From an uncultured Acetatifactor sp. (GTDB lineage Bacteria > Bacillota > Clostridia > Lachnospirales > Lachnospiraceae), in the NCBI GenBank assembly GCA_944384205.1, contig CALWSL010000007.1, positions 1-64,000 of the forward strand: a DNA stretch of 64,000 nt, in the 5' to 3' direction. Positions 55,214 through 64,000 of the stretch are shown piece after piece. Numbering within the stretch: position 1 is the stretch's first letter; every line of letters begins with the position of its first letter. A model generated the notes under the pieces. The model was not told the DNA's origin and ran no database searches. It saw only the letters and a program-made list of their open reading frames with translations. The position numbers and the translations under genes are program-made.

Positions 55214-56545
55214 ATGCCGGAACCTGAATTGAATAAACAGAATGAATTTATGATTGAAAAAATTAAAGACCGTCCTGTAAATAAGAAAAAGCTTCTCAAG
55301 CGTACGATGATAACGGCTGCGATGGCGGTTATTTTTGGCTTGATTGCCTGCTTTACCTTTCTGATACTGGAGCCTGTTATCAGTAATTTTCTTTATCCTG
55401 AGGAAGAACCCCAGATTGTGACTTTTCCGGAGGATCAGGAGGAAATGTCGCCGGAGGAAATGCTTGCTGATAATATGCAGCAGGAAAATCAGGCGAACCA
55501 GACCCAGGAAGCTGCAGGCAGCATAGAGATTGGCAGTGAACAAATCAATGAAATTTTGTCCGGTATCGTGCTTAGTACGGAAAATTATAAACAGCTTTAC
55601 AGTGCAATGTCGGATTATGTCAATGAAATCAGTATGTCTCTGGTGACTGTGACAGGTGTTACCTCCAATCTGGACTGGTTTAACAACGTGGAGGAAAGCA
55701 TGCACCAGTCCTATGGTGTCATTATTGCGGAAAACGGAAAAGAGCTGTTGGTTTTAACTGATTTTACGCCGCTCAGCAATGCGGAAAGCCTGACTCTGAC
55801 CTTTTATAATAACGTGTCCGTAGAGGCACAGCTTAAGGATTTGGATACGGTTACAAATCTGGCTGTCCTTTCCATGGATTTGGTGGAACTTAGTAAAGAA
55901 ATGTCAATAGACAATTTACCGATAGCTGATTTGGGATCATCGAATTTAAAATCAATTATTGGTACGCCTGTAGTAGCGCTGGGAAATCCTATGGGAGTGG
56001 GCGATTCCATTGGCTACGGTATGGTAACTGCGGTTATCAGTCAGCAGAATGTGGCGGATACCAATTATAAATTTTTACAGACAGATATTTCAGGAAGCCA
56101 GAATGCAGGAGGTATTTTATTTAATTTAAGCGGTGAAGTAATTGGTATTATTACCAATAAAAACAATTCGGATATGAAAAATATGGTTACTGCATATGGT
56201 ATTTCAGAGCTGAAAAAGCGTGTGGAAAAGATGTCCAACGGCAGAAAAGCGGCATATTTGGGAATCTGTGGTGTGGATGTGACGAAAGAAGCCTATGAAG
56301 AATTACAGGTGCCTTACGGCGCATATATAACAGAGGTGGAAATGGATTCGCCCTCCATGATGGCGGGAATCCAGCAGGGTGATGTCCTTGTGGCAATCAA
56401 CGAAAGAAAGGTGTACAATTACAGCGAATATACAACGGTACTTATGCAGTTGGATGCCGGAGAAACGGTGGAGGTCACTGTGATGCGGCAGGCACAGGAT
56501 GAATATAGGGAAATGAAATTTGATATTGTATTAGGAGAAATGTAA
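55214..56545 (+). CDS. HtrA-like membrane protein with degenerate catalytic triad and PDZ domain
   Basis: The product (about 443 aa) has a cytoplasmic N-terminus, one membrane segment (about residues 35-57), an acidic linker, a trypsin-like domain and a C-terminal PDZ domain (YLGICGVDVTKEAYEEL, then GAYITEVEMDSPSMMAGIQQGD). In the protease domain the His region reads LVLTDFTPL instead of TNNHV, the Asp region TNLAVL instead of TDLAV, and the Ser region SQNAGG instead of GNSGG. All three catalytic residues seem lost, so it is probably a pseudoprotease. The chosen ATG has AGAGG upstream. Confidence 0.8.
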   Translation: MPEPELNKQNEFMIEKIKDRPVNKKKLLKRTMITAAMAVIFGLIACFTFLILEPVISNFLYPEEEPQIVTFPEDQEEMSPEEMLADNMQQENQANQTQEAAGSIEIGSEQINEILSGIVLSTENYKQLYSAMSDYVNEISMSLVTVTGVTSNLDWFNNVEESMHQSYGVIIAENGKELLVLTDFTPLSNAESLTLTFYNNVSVEAQLKDLDTVTNLAVLSMDLVELSKEMSIDNLPIADLGSSNLKSIIGTPVVALGNPMGVGDSIGYGMVTAVISQQNVADTNYKFLQTDISGSQNAGGILFNLSGEVIGIITNKNNSDMKNMVTAYGISELKKRVEKMSNGRKAAYLGICGVDVTKEAYEELQVPYGAYITEVEMDSPSMMAGIQQGDVLVAINERKVYNYSEYTTVLMQLDAGETVEVTVMRQAQDEYREMKFDIVLGEM

Positions 56546-57493
56546 ATGAAGTATATTAAGGATTTAAAAGAGGGAGACCGCATATTTGACATTTATCTTT
56601 GTAAGCATAAACAGGCAGCAGTAACCAAGAACGGAAAGCCTTACGAAAGCGTAATTTTACAGGATAAAACCGGCACCATCGATGCAAAGATCTGGGAGCC
56701 GAATAATCCCGGAATTAATGAGTATAACCCGTTGGATTATATCGAAGTGTATGGAGACGTAAATAATTTTCAGGGAGCTTTGCAGATTAGTGTGAAAAGA
56801 ATCCGTGTCTGTCGGGAAGGGGAGTACAATCCCGCAGATTATCTTCCTGTCAGCTCTAAAAATATTGATACCATGTATGAAGAGCTGTTGGGACTGATTA
56901 AGAGTATTCAGAATACATATTTACGTCAGCTTTTGGAAAGCTTTTTTGTAAAGGATGCGGCATTTGTCAAAGCATTCCGTAATTCCTCTGCGGCAAAGAC
57001 CGTACACCACGGCTTTGTGGGCGGACTTTTGGAGCATACTTTGAGTGTGACGAAGCTCTGTGATTACTATTGTACGGTTTATCCTATTTTAAAGAGGGAT
57101 TTGCTGCTGACCGCCGCTATGTGCCACGATATTGGAAAAACCAGGGAAATTTCCGCTTTTCCGGAAAATGATTACACAGATGACGGACAACTGCTTGGGC
57201 ATATTGTGATGGGTTCCCAGATGGTTGCAGAGCGCGCCGCTAAAATAGAGGGATTTCCCCATGGTCTGCTGACACAGGTGCAGCATTGTATTCTGGCTCA
57301 TCATGGAAAATATGAATATGGTTCTCCCAAGATTCCTGCCATTATTGAGGCAGTGGCATTGAATTATGCAGATGATACCGATGCAAAGCTGGAAACCTTT
57401 AAGGAAATTCTGGAAAATAACAGTGATAACAGCGGGTGGCTGGGCTATAACAGATTGTTTGAATCCAATCTGCGGGCTACAAGGCTTTCGTAA
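56546..57493 (+). CDS. yhaM: YhaM-like 3'-5' exoribonuclease (OB fold plus HD domain)
   Basis: The 315-aa protein has an OB-fold nucleic-acid-binding domain (about residues 10-100, with VILQDKTGTIDAKIWEP) and an HD domain with GGLLEHTLSV, MCHDIGK and LAHHGKYEYGSPK. This is the layout of YhaM. Its ATG immediately follows the stop of the HtrA-like gene, so translation is coupled. The pairing with a membrane pseudoprotease is unexplained. Confidence 0.9.
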   Translation: MKYIKDLKEGDRIFDIYLCKHKQAAVTKNGKPYESVILQDKTGTIDAKIWEPNNPGINEYNPLDYIEVYGDVNNFQGALQISVKRIRVCREGEYNPADYLPVSSKNIDTMYEELLGLIKSIQNTYLRQLLESFFVKDAAFVKAFRNSSAAKTVHHGFVGGLLEHTLSVTKLCDYYCTVYPILKRDLLLTAAMCHDIGKTREISAFPENDYTDDGQLLGHIVMGSQMVAERAAKIEGFPHGLLTQVQHCILAHHGKYEYGSPKIPAIIEAVALNYADDTDAKLETFKEILENNSDNSGWLGYNRLFESNLRATRLS

Positions 57494-57575
57494 ATCATAC
57501 TGAAGTAAATGTTGGAAAAAAGTTTTTGCTGTATCGGCTTAACTGAAGGAAAGCAGATATAGGATAGGTGCAGTT

Positions 57576-59315
57576 GTGGATTATAAAAAGAATGACTATG
57601 TGACGGTGACAATCGAAGATATTGGCAGTGACGGCGAAGGAATCGGCAAGGTGGACGGCTTTACGCTGTTTGTGAAGGATGCTGTCATCGGTGATACCGT
57701 GGAAGCAAAAATTGTAAAAAGTAAGAAGCACTATGCTTATGCACGTTTAGAGAAGGTTATCAAGCCTTCTCCTTTTCGTGTGGAACCGGAGTGTCCCTAT
57801 CACAGACAATGCGGCGGATGTCAGATTCAGGCGCTTTCCTATGAAAAGCAACTGGAATTTAAGCAGCAGAAAATCCGCAATCATCTTATCCGCATCGGCG
57901 GATTTGCACCGGAATATGTGGACGAGCGCATGGAGCCTATTGTCGGCATGGAGCATCCCTATCATTACCGCAATAAAGCGCAGTATCCCGTGGGCTGTGA
58001 TAAGGATGGAAATATTATCACCGGATTTTATGCGGGGAGAACCCATAACATCATATCCAATACAAATTGTTGTCTGGGCGCGGCGAACAATGAGAGAATT
58101 TTGCGAATTATTCTGGAACATATGCGCACAAATCATGTGAGTGCATACGATGAGACTACCGGACGGGGACTGGTGCGCCATATTTTGATTCGTACAGGCT
58201 TTACCAGCGGTGAAATTATGGTTTGCCTGGTACTGAATAAAAAAGCAAAAAAGAATAATGAATTTATTCCGAATCAGGGGGAATTGCTTAGCAGATTGTC
58301 TGAAATTAAAGGAATGACAAGTGTGTCAGTAAGCATTAACACTGAAAAAACCAATGTAATCATGGGAAAAGAAATCCATACGCTTTGGGGCAGTCCTACG
58401 ATTACAGATACCATTCATGTGCGCGATATGCAGAAAGAAGGGTATCCTTTTACGGGACATACCCTTACCTTCAAGATATCTCCGTTGTCCTTTTATCAGG
58501 TGAATCCCGTTCAGACGGAGAAGCTCTATAGTCTGGCATTGGAATATGCGGGACTGACCGGCAATGAGATTGTGTGGGACCTCTATTGCGGAATCGGAAC
58601 CATTTCCCTGTTTTTGGCAGACAAGGCAAAGCAGGTTTATGGCGTGGAAATCGTCCCACAGGCTATCGAAGACGCCAGAGAAAACGCGAAGCGCAACGGC
58701 ATTGCCAATGCGGAATTTTTCGTTGGAAAGGCGGAGGAAGTGCTGCCGGAATTCTATGAGGAGCAGAAGCAGGGTGCAAATTCTGCAAATGCAGATATGC
58801 GCCATCCTGATGTAATTGTGGTAGACCCTCCCCGCAAGGGCTGTGACGAGGTCTGCCTGTCCACCATGCTCCGCATGAAACCGAAACGCATTGTTTATGT
58901 CAGTTGTGATTCTGCGACACTGGCAAGAGATTTGAAGATATTATGCGATGGCGGATATGAAGTGAAGAGGGTAAGAGGGGTGGACCAGTTTGCGCAGACG
59001 GTGCATGTGGAGACGGTAGTTCTCTTGTCCCAACAAAAACCAGATGATGTAATCGAGGTTGAAATAGAGTTGGATGAGCTTGATTTGACGACCGCAGAGA
59101 GTAAGGCGACTTATGCGGAGATTAAGGATTATGTCTTAAAGGAGCATGGGTTGAAGGTTTCTAATCTGTATATTTCACAGGTAAAAAGGAAATGTGGAAT
59201 AGAGGTTGGGGAGAATTATAACCTTCCTAAGTCGAAAGATAGCAGACAACCTCAGTGTCCGGTGGAGAAGGAAAAGGCGATAAAAGATGCGCTGGAGCAT
59301 TTTGGGATGATTTAG
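57576..59315 (+). CDS. 23S rRNA (uracil-C5)-methyltransferase RlmD-like, with extra C-terminal domain
   Basis: The 579-aa protein has an N-terminal TRAM domain, a four-Cys iron-sulfur motif (CPYHRQCGGCQ plus a later Cys), a SAM-binding domain (DLYCGIGTISLFLADKAKQ, then VDPPRKGCDE) and the catalytic Cys in VYVSCDSATLARD. The standard enzyme ends near residue 460. Here an additional 110 residues follow, with TYAEIKDYVLKEHGLKVSNL and CGIEVGENYNLPKSK, a domain I also associate with stand-alone Lachnospiraceae proteins. The start is GTG. The target base (U1939 or U747) is not decided here. Confidence 0.9.
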   Translation: MDYKKNDYVTVTIEDIGSDGEGIGKVDGFTLFVKDAVIGDTVEAKIVKSKKHYAYARLEKVIKPSPFRVEPECPYHRQCGGCQIQALSYEKQLEFKQQKIRNHLIRIGGFAPEYVDERMEPIVGMEHPYHYRNKAQYPVGCDKDGNIITGFYAGRTHNIISNTNCCLGAANNERILRIILEHMRTNHVSAYDETTGRGLVRHILIRTGFTSGEIMVCLVLNKKAKKNNEFIPNQGELLSRLSEIKGMTSVSVSINTEKTNVIMGKEIHTLWGSPTITDTIHVRDMQKEGYPFTGHTLTFKISPLSFYQVNPVQTEKLYSLALEYAGLTGNEIVWDLYCGIGTISLFLADKAKQVYGVEIVPQAIEDARENAKRNGIANAEFFVGKAEEVLPEFYEEQKQGANSANADMRHPDVIVVDPPRKGCDEVCLSTMLRMKPKRIVYVSCDSATLARDLKILCDGGYEVKRVRGVDQFAQTVHVETVVLLSQQKPDDVIEVEIELDELDLTTAESKATYAEIKDYVLKEHGLKVSNLYISQVKRKCGIEVGENYNLPKSKDSRQPQCPVEKEKAIKDALEHFGMI

Positions 59316-59327
59316 TGAGGTGAGCAC

Positions 59328-59573
59328 ATGGCATTAAATTATACGGTGTATCAGTATGATGGCAGCAGGAATGCAGTTGTTATGACGGATATGGTGGGCA
59401 AGCAACTTGTGATTGACTGTGATAAGGCAGAGGAGCAGGTTGTATTTGATGAGCCGGAGGATGCAGGGATTCTTGCCAGACTTGCGAGGAAGGAGCCAGC
59501 AAGTTATGTGAGTATAGCAATGCGTCCGGGCGGATTGCAGGATTATGTGGACGTGTGGAATGAGTTGAATTGA
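59328..59573 (+). CDS. Small DUF6061-like protein
   Basis: This 81-aa protein begins MALNYTVYQYDGSRNAVVM and ends DYVDVWNELN. It resembles DUF6061, a small family of unknown function common in Clostridia; the assignment is from memory and is moderate. A GAGGTGAG site precedes the ATG. It lies 12 bases after the RlmD-like gene and is probably co-transcribed with it. Confidence 0.65.
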   Translation: MALNYTVYQYDGSRNAVVMTDMVGKQLVIDCDKAEEQVVFDEPEDAGILARLARKEPASYVSIAMRPGGLQDYVDVWNELN

Positions 59574-59714
59574 GTTGGTAAATGTGAAGTGTCGGTTGGA
59601 GAAATCTGACCGGCATTTTTGAATGTGAAGATTATTGGACAGATGGGTTTGGTATAATGAAAATGTGGAAGTATAACTGATGCATTTTTGCAAATTGCAA
59701 ACTTCAATTTCTGA

Positions 59715-59743
59715 TTGAGAAACATGATAAAAAGTGCTATAAT
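59715..59743 (+). promoter_or_regulatory. Promoter of the type III restriction-modification operon
   Basis: TTGAGA (-35, 59715-59720) and TATAAT (-10, 59738-59743) are spaced by 17 bases. TTGCAAATTGCAA-like repeats just upstream (about 59688-59702) could be operators for the XRE protein. The rest of 59574-59791 shows no gene. Confidence 0.75.
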
Positions 59744-59791
59744 ATTGTGCAGTATAAATGTCAGATTGTTCATTGGAATTGGAGGATTAAA

Positions 59792-60001
59792 ATGGCGGTT
59801 AACTATGATAAATTATGGGGCATATTAAATGAGCGTGGGATGATGAAAACAGAGCTTATAAGAGAGGCAAAAATCAGTACAAATGCCATGGCAAAGCTTG
59901 GTAGAAATGAAGATGTTCGAGTGGGAGTATTGGAGAAGATTTGTTTGGCGCTGGATTGTAAGATGGATGATATTTTGGATATTGTTCCAGACAAAAAATA
60001 A
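59792..60001 (+). CDS. XRE-family helix-turn-helix regulator
   Basis: The 69-aa protein is a single XRE domain: MMKTELIREAKISTNAMAKLGR, then VLEKICLALDCKMDDILDIV. It resembles controller proteins of restriction-modification operons, which set the timing of enzyme expression. ATG at 59792 has GGAGG upstream. It opens the operon and the next gene starts 21 bases later. Confidence 0.85.
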   Translation: MAVNYDKLWGILNERGMMKTELIREAKISTNAMAKLGRNEDVRVGVLEKICLALDCKMDDILDIVPDKK

Positions 60002-60022
60002 TGTGTGCAGGAGGAAAGCGTC

Positions 60023-60682
60023 GTGGAAGAGAAAAAAGGAGTTATTTACATATTAACAAATCCGTCATTTCCGGATTATGTAAAAATTGGTTATGCAGAT
60101 GACATAGAACGAAGATTAAATCAGCTTAATCGAAGCGAGTGTATTCCTTTTGCATTTAGGGTATATGCAACCTATGAGGTAAATTCCAGATTATCTGATT
60201 TGAAGATACATACTATTATTGACAAACTTAATCCTAATCTGCGTTCAATAGATAATTTCAATGGTCAGAAAAGAGTCAGAGAGTTTTATGCTATGTCCGC
60301 AGAGGATGCATATTCAATTTTGGAGGCAATCGCAGAAATTCACGGGTGTACTGATAAGTTAATGTTAGTTAATCCAAATGAAGAGGAAATTAAAGCTGAG
60401 GAAACTGCTGAAGAAGTGAAAAAGGAAAGCCGTACAAGGTCAGCAAACTTTACTTTTTCAGAGTGGGAGATACCGGTTGGTGCCGTATTGGAATATTATA
60501 CAGACAGTGCAATTACTTGCACGGTAGTGGACGATAGAAAAGTTGAATATAATAGCGAAATTATGAGCCTTACAGGTGTGGCAAAGATAATCACTGGTAA
60601 GACATCGGGAATAGCAGGACCAAGATATTTCAAATACAAAGGTGCATGGTTGTGGGATATCGAAGGTCGCAAAGAAATTTAA
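60023..60682 (+). CDS. GIY-YIG (T5orf172-like) protein with a RAMA-like C-terminus
   Basis: The 219-aa product begins at GTG 60023, with GGAGG 8 bases upstream. The N-terminal half has VIYILTNPSFPDYVKIGYAD and IERRLNQLN, the GIY-YIG pattern of the T5orf172 type with its Arg. After an acidic linker, the C-terminal part with EIPVGAVLEYY, YNSEIMSLTGVAKIITG and FKYKGAWLWDIEGR resembles the RAMA domain seen in restriction and methylase proteins. Its place before mod and res suggests an accessory nuclease or modification reader of the system. Confidence 0.75.
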   Translation: MEEKKGVIYILTNPSFPDYVKIGYADDIERRLNQLNRSECIPFAFRVYATYEVNSRLSDLKIHTIIDKLNPNLRSIDNFNGQKRVREFYAMSAEDAYSILEAIAEIHGCTDKLMLVNPNEEEIKAEETAEEVKKESRTRSANFTFSEWEIPVGAVLEYYTDSAITCTVVDDRKVEYNSEIMSLTGVAKIITGKTSGIAGPRYFKYKGAWLWDIEGRKEI

Positions 60683-60696
60683 AAGGAGAAAGTGCT

Positions 60697-62616
60697 ATGA
60701 CAAAGTTTTATGAGGCGGTATTGAATGTACTTAAGCAAGATAATAGATTTTTTACAGAGGATGGCGTTCTGTTGAGAAATGCGGTTTATGAGGCTGCAAT
60801 GCAGATGGATACTAACCTTATTCGTTTGTTACTTTCCAATGAAATTACGAAAGGGCATTTCTTTAAAGAGGTAGATGGGATAGCAGTTTTTGATAAAGTA
60901 GGATTTGGTTGGGTGGTTAATAATAGAGAGTTTTTACCGGATAGCTATACTCGTTTTAAGAACAAAATTGGTCTTGCTGATGCTAATGGAGATATTATTT
61001 CTTCAAAGGGAAATGTTGAATTAGTTTTTCCTTATAAGGATTGTATATTGGAGGGGGGACAAACAAAAGAAGACCAAAAAAGAAAAGAAATTTTTTATAA
61101 CGAAACATTAGCACCAGATGAAATTGATAGGTTGTTATACCCTAAAGTTTTTACTAATATAAACAAATATGCACAGGGAGTATGTGAACCGCAGACATCA
61201 TATAATGGTGAAAATCTTATAATTAAAGGAAATAATTTGTTAACCATATCAAGTTTATTAAAACGTTATGAAGGAGAAATTAAGTGTATATACATTGATC
61301 CACCTTACTATTTTAGAGAAGCAAAGGCTACGGATACATTTAAATATAACTCTAATTTTCATTTGTCAAGTTGGCTAGTTTTTATGAAGGAACGACTTCT
61401 TGTGGCAAAGAGATTATTGAAAAAGGGTGGAACCATATGGATCAGTATTGGGGAAGACGGAATGCATTATCTTAAAGTGCTTGCAGATGATATTTTTGGT
61501 GCAGAACATTTTGTTGGAACTATACCTCGACGTACTCGCAGTGGAAAATCAGATGTTCCCTTTAATTTTTCTCAAGATTTTGATTGGATTTTAGCATACA
61601 CCAATGTTGCAGATGACGAAAAGGTTGTTGGAAGAAAAGTAGAAAGAAAGTATTATGAAACGCCAGATTATCCCGGTGAGCCATGGAGACTTGCAGATTT
61701 AACTTCGCAACAACCTGCGAGTAAGCGTCCTAATTCGTATTTTACGATGGTTGATCCTAAAACAGGAAAAGAATACCCGGCAAGTGAAAAAAGAACTTGG
61801 GCTGTAACAAAAGACACTTTTGAATACTACTACAATACTGGTGCAATTGTATTTCCTGATGATTATGAATTTCTTAATATATCTAAACCATATGCAAGAA
61901 AATTTAAATCTGATGATGATAATAACGGAAAGCTGAGTTCTGTAATTTCTGATTTTGCAATGCAGGAATTTATTAAAGCACTTTTATTCGATTGTAAAAA
62001 TATGGATGGAAATTCTCAAATAGATGAGATGTTTGGACGAGATGAATTTGATTATGCTAAGCCAGAAAATCTTATCAAGAGCATTTTGGAGATTGCTACA
62101 GATGAAGGTGATTTAGTGTTAGATTTCTTTTTGGGTTCTGGTACTACATGTGCTGTTGCTCATAAGATGAGCCGTAATTATATAGGTATTGATCAAATGG
62201 ATTATATTGAACAGTTAGCTGTTGAACGATTGAAGAAAGTTATTGATGGTGAAGAAGGGGGAATATCTTCCGATATTGGTTGGCAAGGTGGCGGTTCATT
62301 TGTATATTGCGAACTTGCAAAGGCAAATCAGAATTTCGTTGATGAAATTCAAACAGCTACTACTGTAGAAGAAATTAAAGATATTTATTCACGTATTATA
62401 GAAACGGGATTTATTAGCAGTAAAGTTAATCCGAAGGATATTGATGCAAACGCAGAAGATTTTTATGCTTTGTCCCTAGATGACCAGAAGCGTTTCCTTA
62501 TGGTACTACTCGATAAAAACTTATTGTATGTAAATTATTGCGATATCGATGATGAAGAGTATGGCATCAGTGATGAAGATAAGGCATTCACAAGAAGTTT
62601 CTACGGGGAGGTGTAA
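60697..62616 (+). CDS. Type III restriction-modification DNA methyltransferase (Mod)
   Basis: The 639-aa protein is a beta-class N6-adenine methyltransferase: catalytic motif IYIDPPYYF (about residues 206-214) comes before the SAM-binding motif LDFFLGSGTTCAVA (about 471-484). The central part between these motifs holds the target recognition region. The ATG at 60697 has AAAAGGAG upstream. Mod recognises and methylates the site and guides Res. Res begins 3 bases after its stop, so expression is coupled. Confidence 0.93.
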   Translation: MTKFYEAVLNVLKQDNRFFTEDGVLLRNAVYEAAMQMDTNLIRLLLSNEITKGHFFKEVDGIAVFDKVGFGWVVNNREFLPDSYTRFKNKIGLADANGDIISSKGNVELVFPYKDCILEGGQTKEDQKRKEIFYNETLAPDEIDRLLYPKVFTNINKYAQGVCEPQTSYNGENLIIKGNNLLTISSLLKRYEGEIKCIYIDPPYYFREAKATDTFKYNSNFHLSSWLVFMKERLLVAKRLLKKGGTIWISIGEDGMHYLKVLADDIFGAEHFVGTIPRRTRSGKSDVPFNFSQDFDWILAYTNVADDEKVVGRKVERKYYETPDYPGEPWRLADLTSQQPASKRPNSYFTMVDPKTGKEYPASEKRTWAVTKDTFEYYYNTGAIVFPDDYEFLNISKPYARKFKSDDDNNGKLSSVISDFAMQEFIKALLFDCKNMDGNSQIDEMFGRDEFDYAKPENLIKSILEIATDEGDLVLDFFLGSGTTCAVAHKMSRNYIGIDQMDYIEQLAVERLKKVIDGEEGGISSDIGWQGGGSFVYCELAKANQNFVDEIQTATTVEEIKDIYSRIIETGFISSKVNPKDIDANAEDFYALSLDDQKRFLMVLLDKNLLYVNYCDIDDEEYGISDEDKAFTRSFYGEV

Positions 62617-62619
62617 TCT

Positions 62620-64000
62620 ATGGCATTTCTACATGAAAAGATAGATGTTCTCCGTGAGAATGGATATGCATCTGATACACCTACTTATATTCCGGATAAT
62701 ATAAATCCTGCATTCGAATTGCGTCCATATCAGATTACTGCATTTGAGAATTTTATAACGCATTTTGAAAGTCCAAAATGTCCGCATCCTACGCAAGTAT
62801 TGTTTCATATGGCTACAGGAAGTGGAAAGACTCTTATTATGGCAGGTCTTATGCTTTATCTGTATAGAAAAGGATATAGAAATTTTCTGTTCTTTGTGAA
62901 TTTGTCTACCATAGTAAAGAAAACAGAAGATAACTTCCTAAATGCTGCATCTAGTAAATATTTATTCGCTGAGGAGATTGTGTTGGATGGAGAACGTATA
63001 GCTATAAAGAAAGTCAGTAATTTTCAATCAGCAGATCCAGATGCAATAAATATCTGTTTTTCAACAACACAAGGATTGCACACAGATATTTGGGTTACAA
63101 AAGAAAATGGGATATCATTTGATGATTTTGATGATATGAAAACAGTACTCATATCTGATGAAGCGCATCATTTGAATGTTACTACAAAGAAACTTAGCCA
63201 AGAAGAAAAGGATAACTATCACTCTTGGGAACAAACTGTAAAGAGTATTTTTGACAGAAATAGTGAGAATATATTGCTAGAGTTTACTGCCACTTGTGAT
63301 CTTGCCAATCCTCAGATTCGTGCGGAATATGAAAACAAAATCGTATTTGATTACCCGTTGCATAAGTTTCGTGCGGATTTATATTCAAAAGAGATAAAAA
63401 CACTTCGATCAGATATGGATATTATGGACAGGGCTATTCAGGCTTTGGTGTTGAGTCAGTATAGATTAAAGTTGTTTCAAGATAATCATTTATCTATCAA
63501 ACCAGTTGTGTTGTTTAAGTCTGCTAAAATTGCAGATAGTAAATCATTTATGGCAACTTTTATAGAGGTTATAAAAAAACTGGATGGTTCTGCAATTGAG
63601 AGAATTTCTACATTGATTGACAATCCTACGATGCGTCAAGCGTATGATTATTTTTTATCTGTAGGAATAACCTTTGATATGCTTGCACAAGAACTTCGTG
63701 AGGATTTTTCAGAAGAGCATTGTGTATCAGTTAATGATGATAAAGAAGCGGATAAAAAGCAGATTTTGCTCAATTCTCTAGAAGATGCATCAAATCCATA
63801 TAGAGCAATTTTTGAAGTTAAGAAACTTGATGAAGGTTGGGATGTGTTGAATCTATTTGACATAGTGCGTCTGTATGAAACGAGACAGTCTGGTGGTAAG
63901 TCAATATCTCCGGCAACCGTTTCGGAAGCACAACTTATTGGGCGTGGAGCAAGATACTGTCCGTTTAAGATTAATGATGAGCAAACAAAATTCCAACGCA
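62620..64000 (+). CDS. Type III restriction enzyme helicase/nuclease subunit Res (partial)
   Basis: The frame is open from the ATG at 62620 (GGGGAGG upstream) to the end of the window, giving 460 residues without a stop. It has a superfamily 2 helicase core: Q-motif region ELRPYQITAFENF, Walker A FHMATGSGKTLIM, DEAH box ISDEAHH, motif III FTATCD and late motifs with GWDVLNLF and EAQLIGRGARY. The C-terminal nuclease domain is expected beyond the window. With Mod it forms the complex that cuts unmodified DNA. Confidence 0.93.
   Translation, partial: MAFLHEKIDVLRENGYASDTPTYIPDNINPAFELRPYQITAFENFITHFESPKCPHPTQVLFHMATGSGKTLIMAGLMLYLYRKGYRNFLFFVNLSTIVKKTEDNFLNAASSKYLFAEEIVLDGERIAIKKVSNFQSADPDAINICFSTTQGLHTDIWVTKENGISFDDFDDMKTVLISDEAHHLNVTTKKLSQEEKDNYHSWEQTVKSIFDRNSENILLEFTATCDLANPQIRAEYENKIVFDYPLHKFRADLYSKEIKTLRSDMDIMDRAIQALVLSQYRLKLFQDNHLSIKPVVLFKSAKIADSKSFMATFIEVIKKLDGSAIERISTLIDNPTMRQAYDYFLSVGITFDMLAQELREDFSEEHCVSVNDDKEADKKQILLNSLEDASNPYRAIFEVKKLDEGWDVLNLFDIVRLYETRQSGGKSISPATVSEAQLIGRGARYCPFKINDEQTKFQR

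Overview
The window looks like a low-to-mid GC Gram-positive of the class Clostridia, most likely family Lachnospiraceae. This is inferred from the chromosomal order rpmH, rnpA, yidD, yidC, jag, mnmE, mnmG, rsmG, parA, parB, a DUF4446 gene, an HD-GYP gene, serS and a DUF3881 gene, and from clear AGGAGG ribosome binding sites. I could not run a search, so genus and species are left open.

Region 1 (1 to about 18.68 kb) is accessory DNA, best read as the right part of an integrative element whose left end lies outside the window. It starts with a complete IS1182-family insertion sequence. Next comes a rightward cargo operon: an unknown 375-aa protein, a LigA-type DNA ligase interrupted by one in-frame amber codon, and a DUF4262-like protein. 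A Phd/ParE-type toxin-antitoxin pair follows. A leftward set then holds an AbiE-type toxin-antitoxin operon coupled to a metallophosphoesterase, a short tyrosine-recombinase-like protein, a DUF5348 protein, a serine resolvase with a three-part res-like site, and two regulators resembling those of Tn916-type elements. Beyond these lies a complete agr-type quorum-sensing module (AgrB, a small AgrD, AgrC, AgrA and helix-turn-helix genes), an IS21 remnant, an excisionase and a tyrosine integrase. The element ends at a tRNA-Arg(CCU) gene that is cut at its anticodon loop. A complete, different tRNA-Arg(CCU) sits just inside the element.

Region 2 (18.7 to 46.4 kb) is core chromosome around the replication origin. 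Leftward genes cover tRNA charging (serS), chromosome partition (parA/parB with two consensus parS sites), a DegS/DegU-like two-component system, tRNA modification (mnmE, mnmG), 16S rRNA methylation (rsmG), membrane protein insertion (yidC, jag, yidD), RNase P protein and ribosomal protein L34. oriC, with a cluster of DnaA boxes, lies between rpmH and dnaA and probably extends into the dnaA-dnaN gap. Rightward genes are dnaA, dnaN, an S4-domain gene, recF, gyrB, gyrA and a CPA2 antiporter.

Region 3 (46.4 to 59.6 kb) holds a family 2 glycoside hydrolase, a possible nuclease with a winged-helix tail, and a cobalamin-riboswitch-controlled pair (DUF4430 surface protein plus ECF transporter S component). 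It continues with a two-component system, mutS2, an HtrA-like protein that seems to have lost its whole catalytic triad, a YhaM-like exonuclease and an RlmD-like rRNA methyltransferase with an extra C-terminal domain.

Region 4 (59.7 to 64 kb) is a defence operon: an XRE regulator, a GIY-YIG/RAMA-type protein, and a type III restriction-modification Mod and Res. Res runs off the window end.
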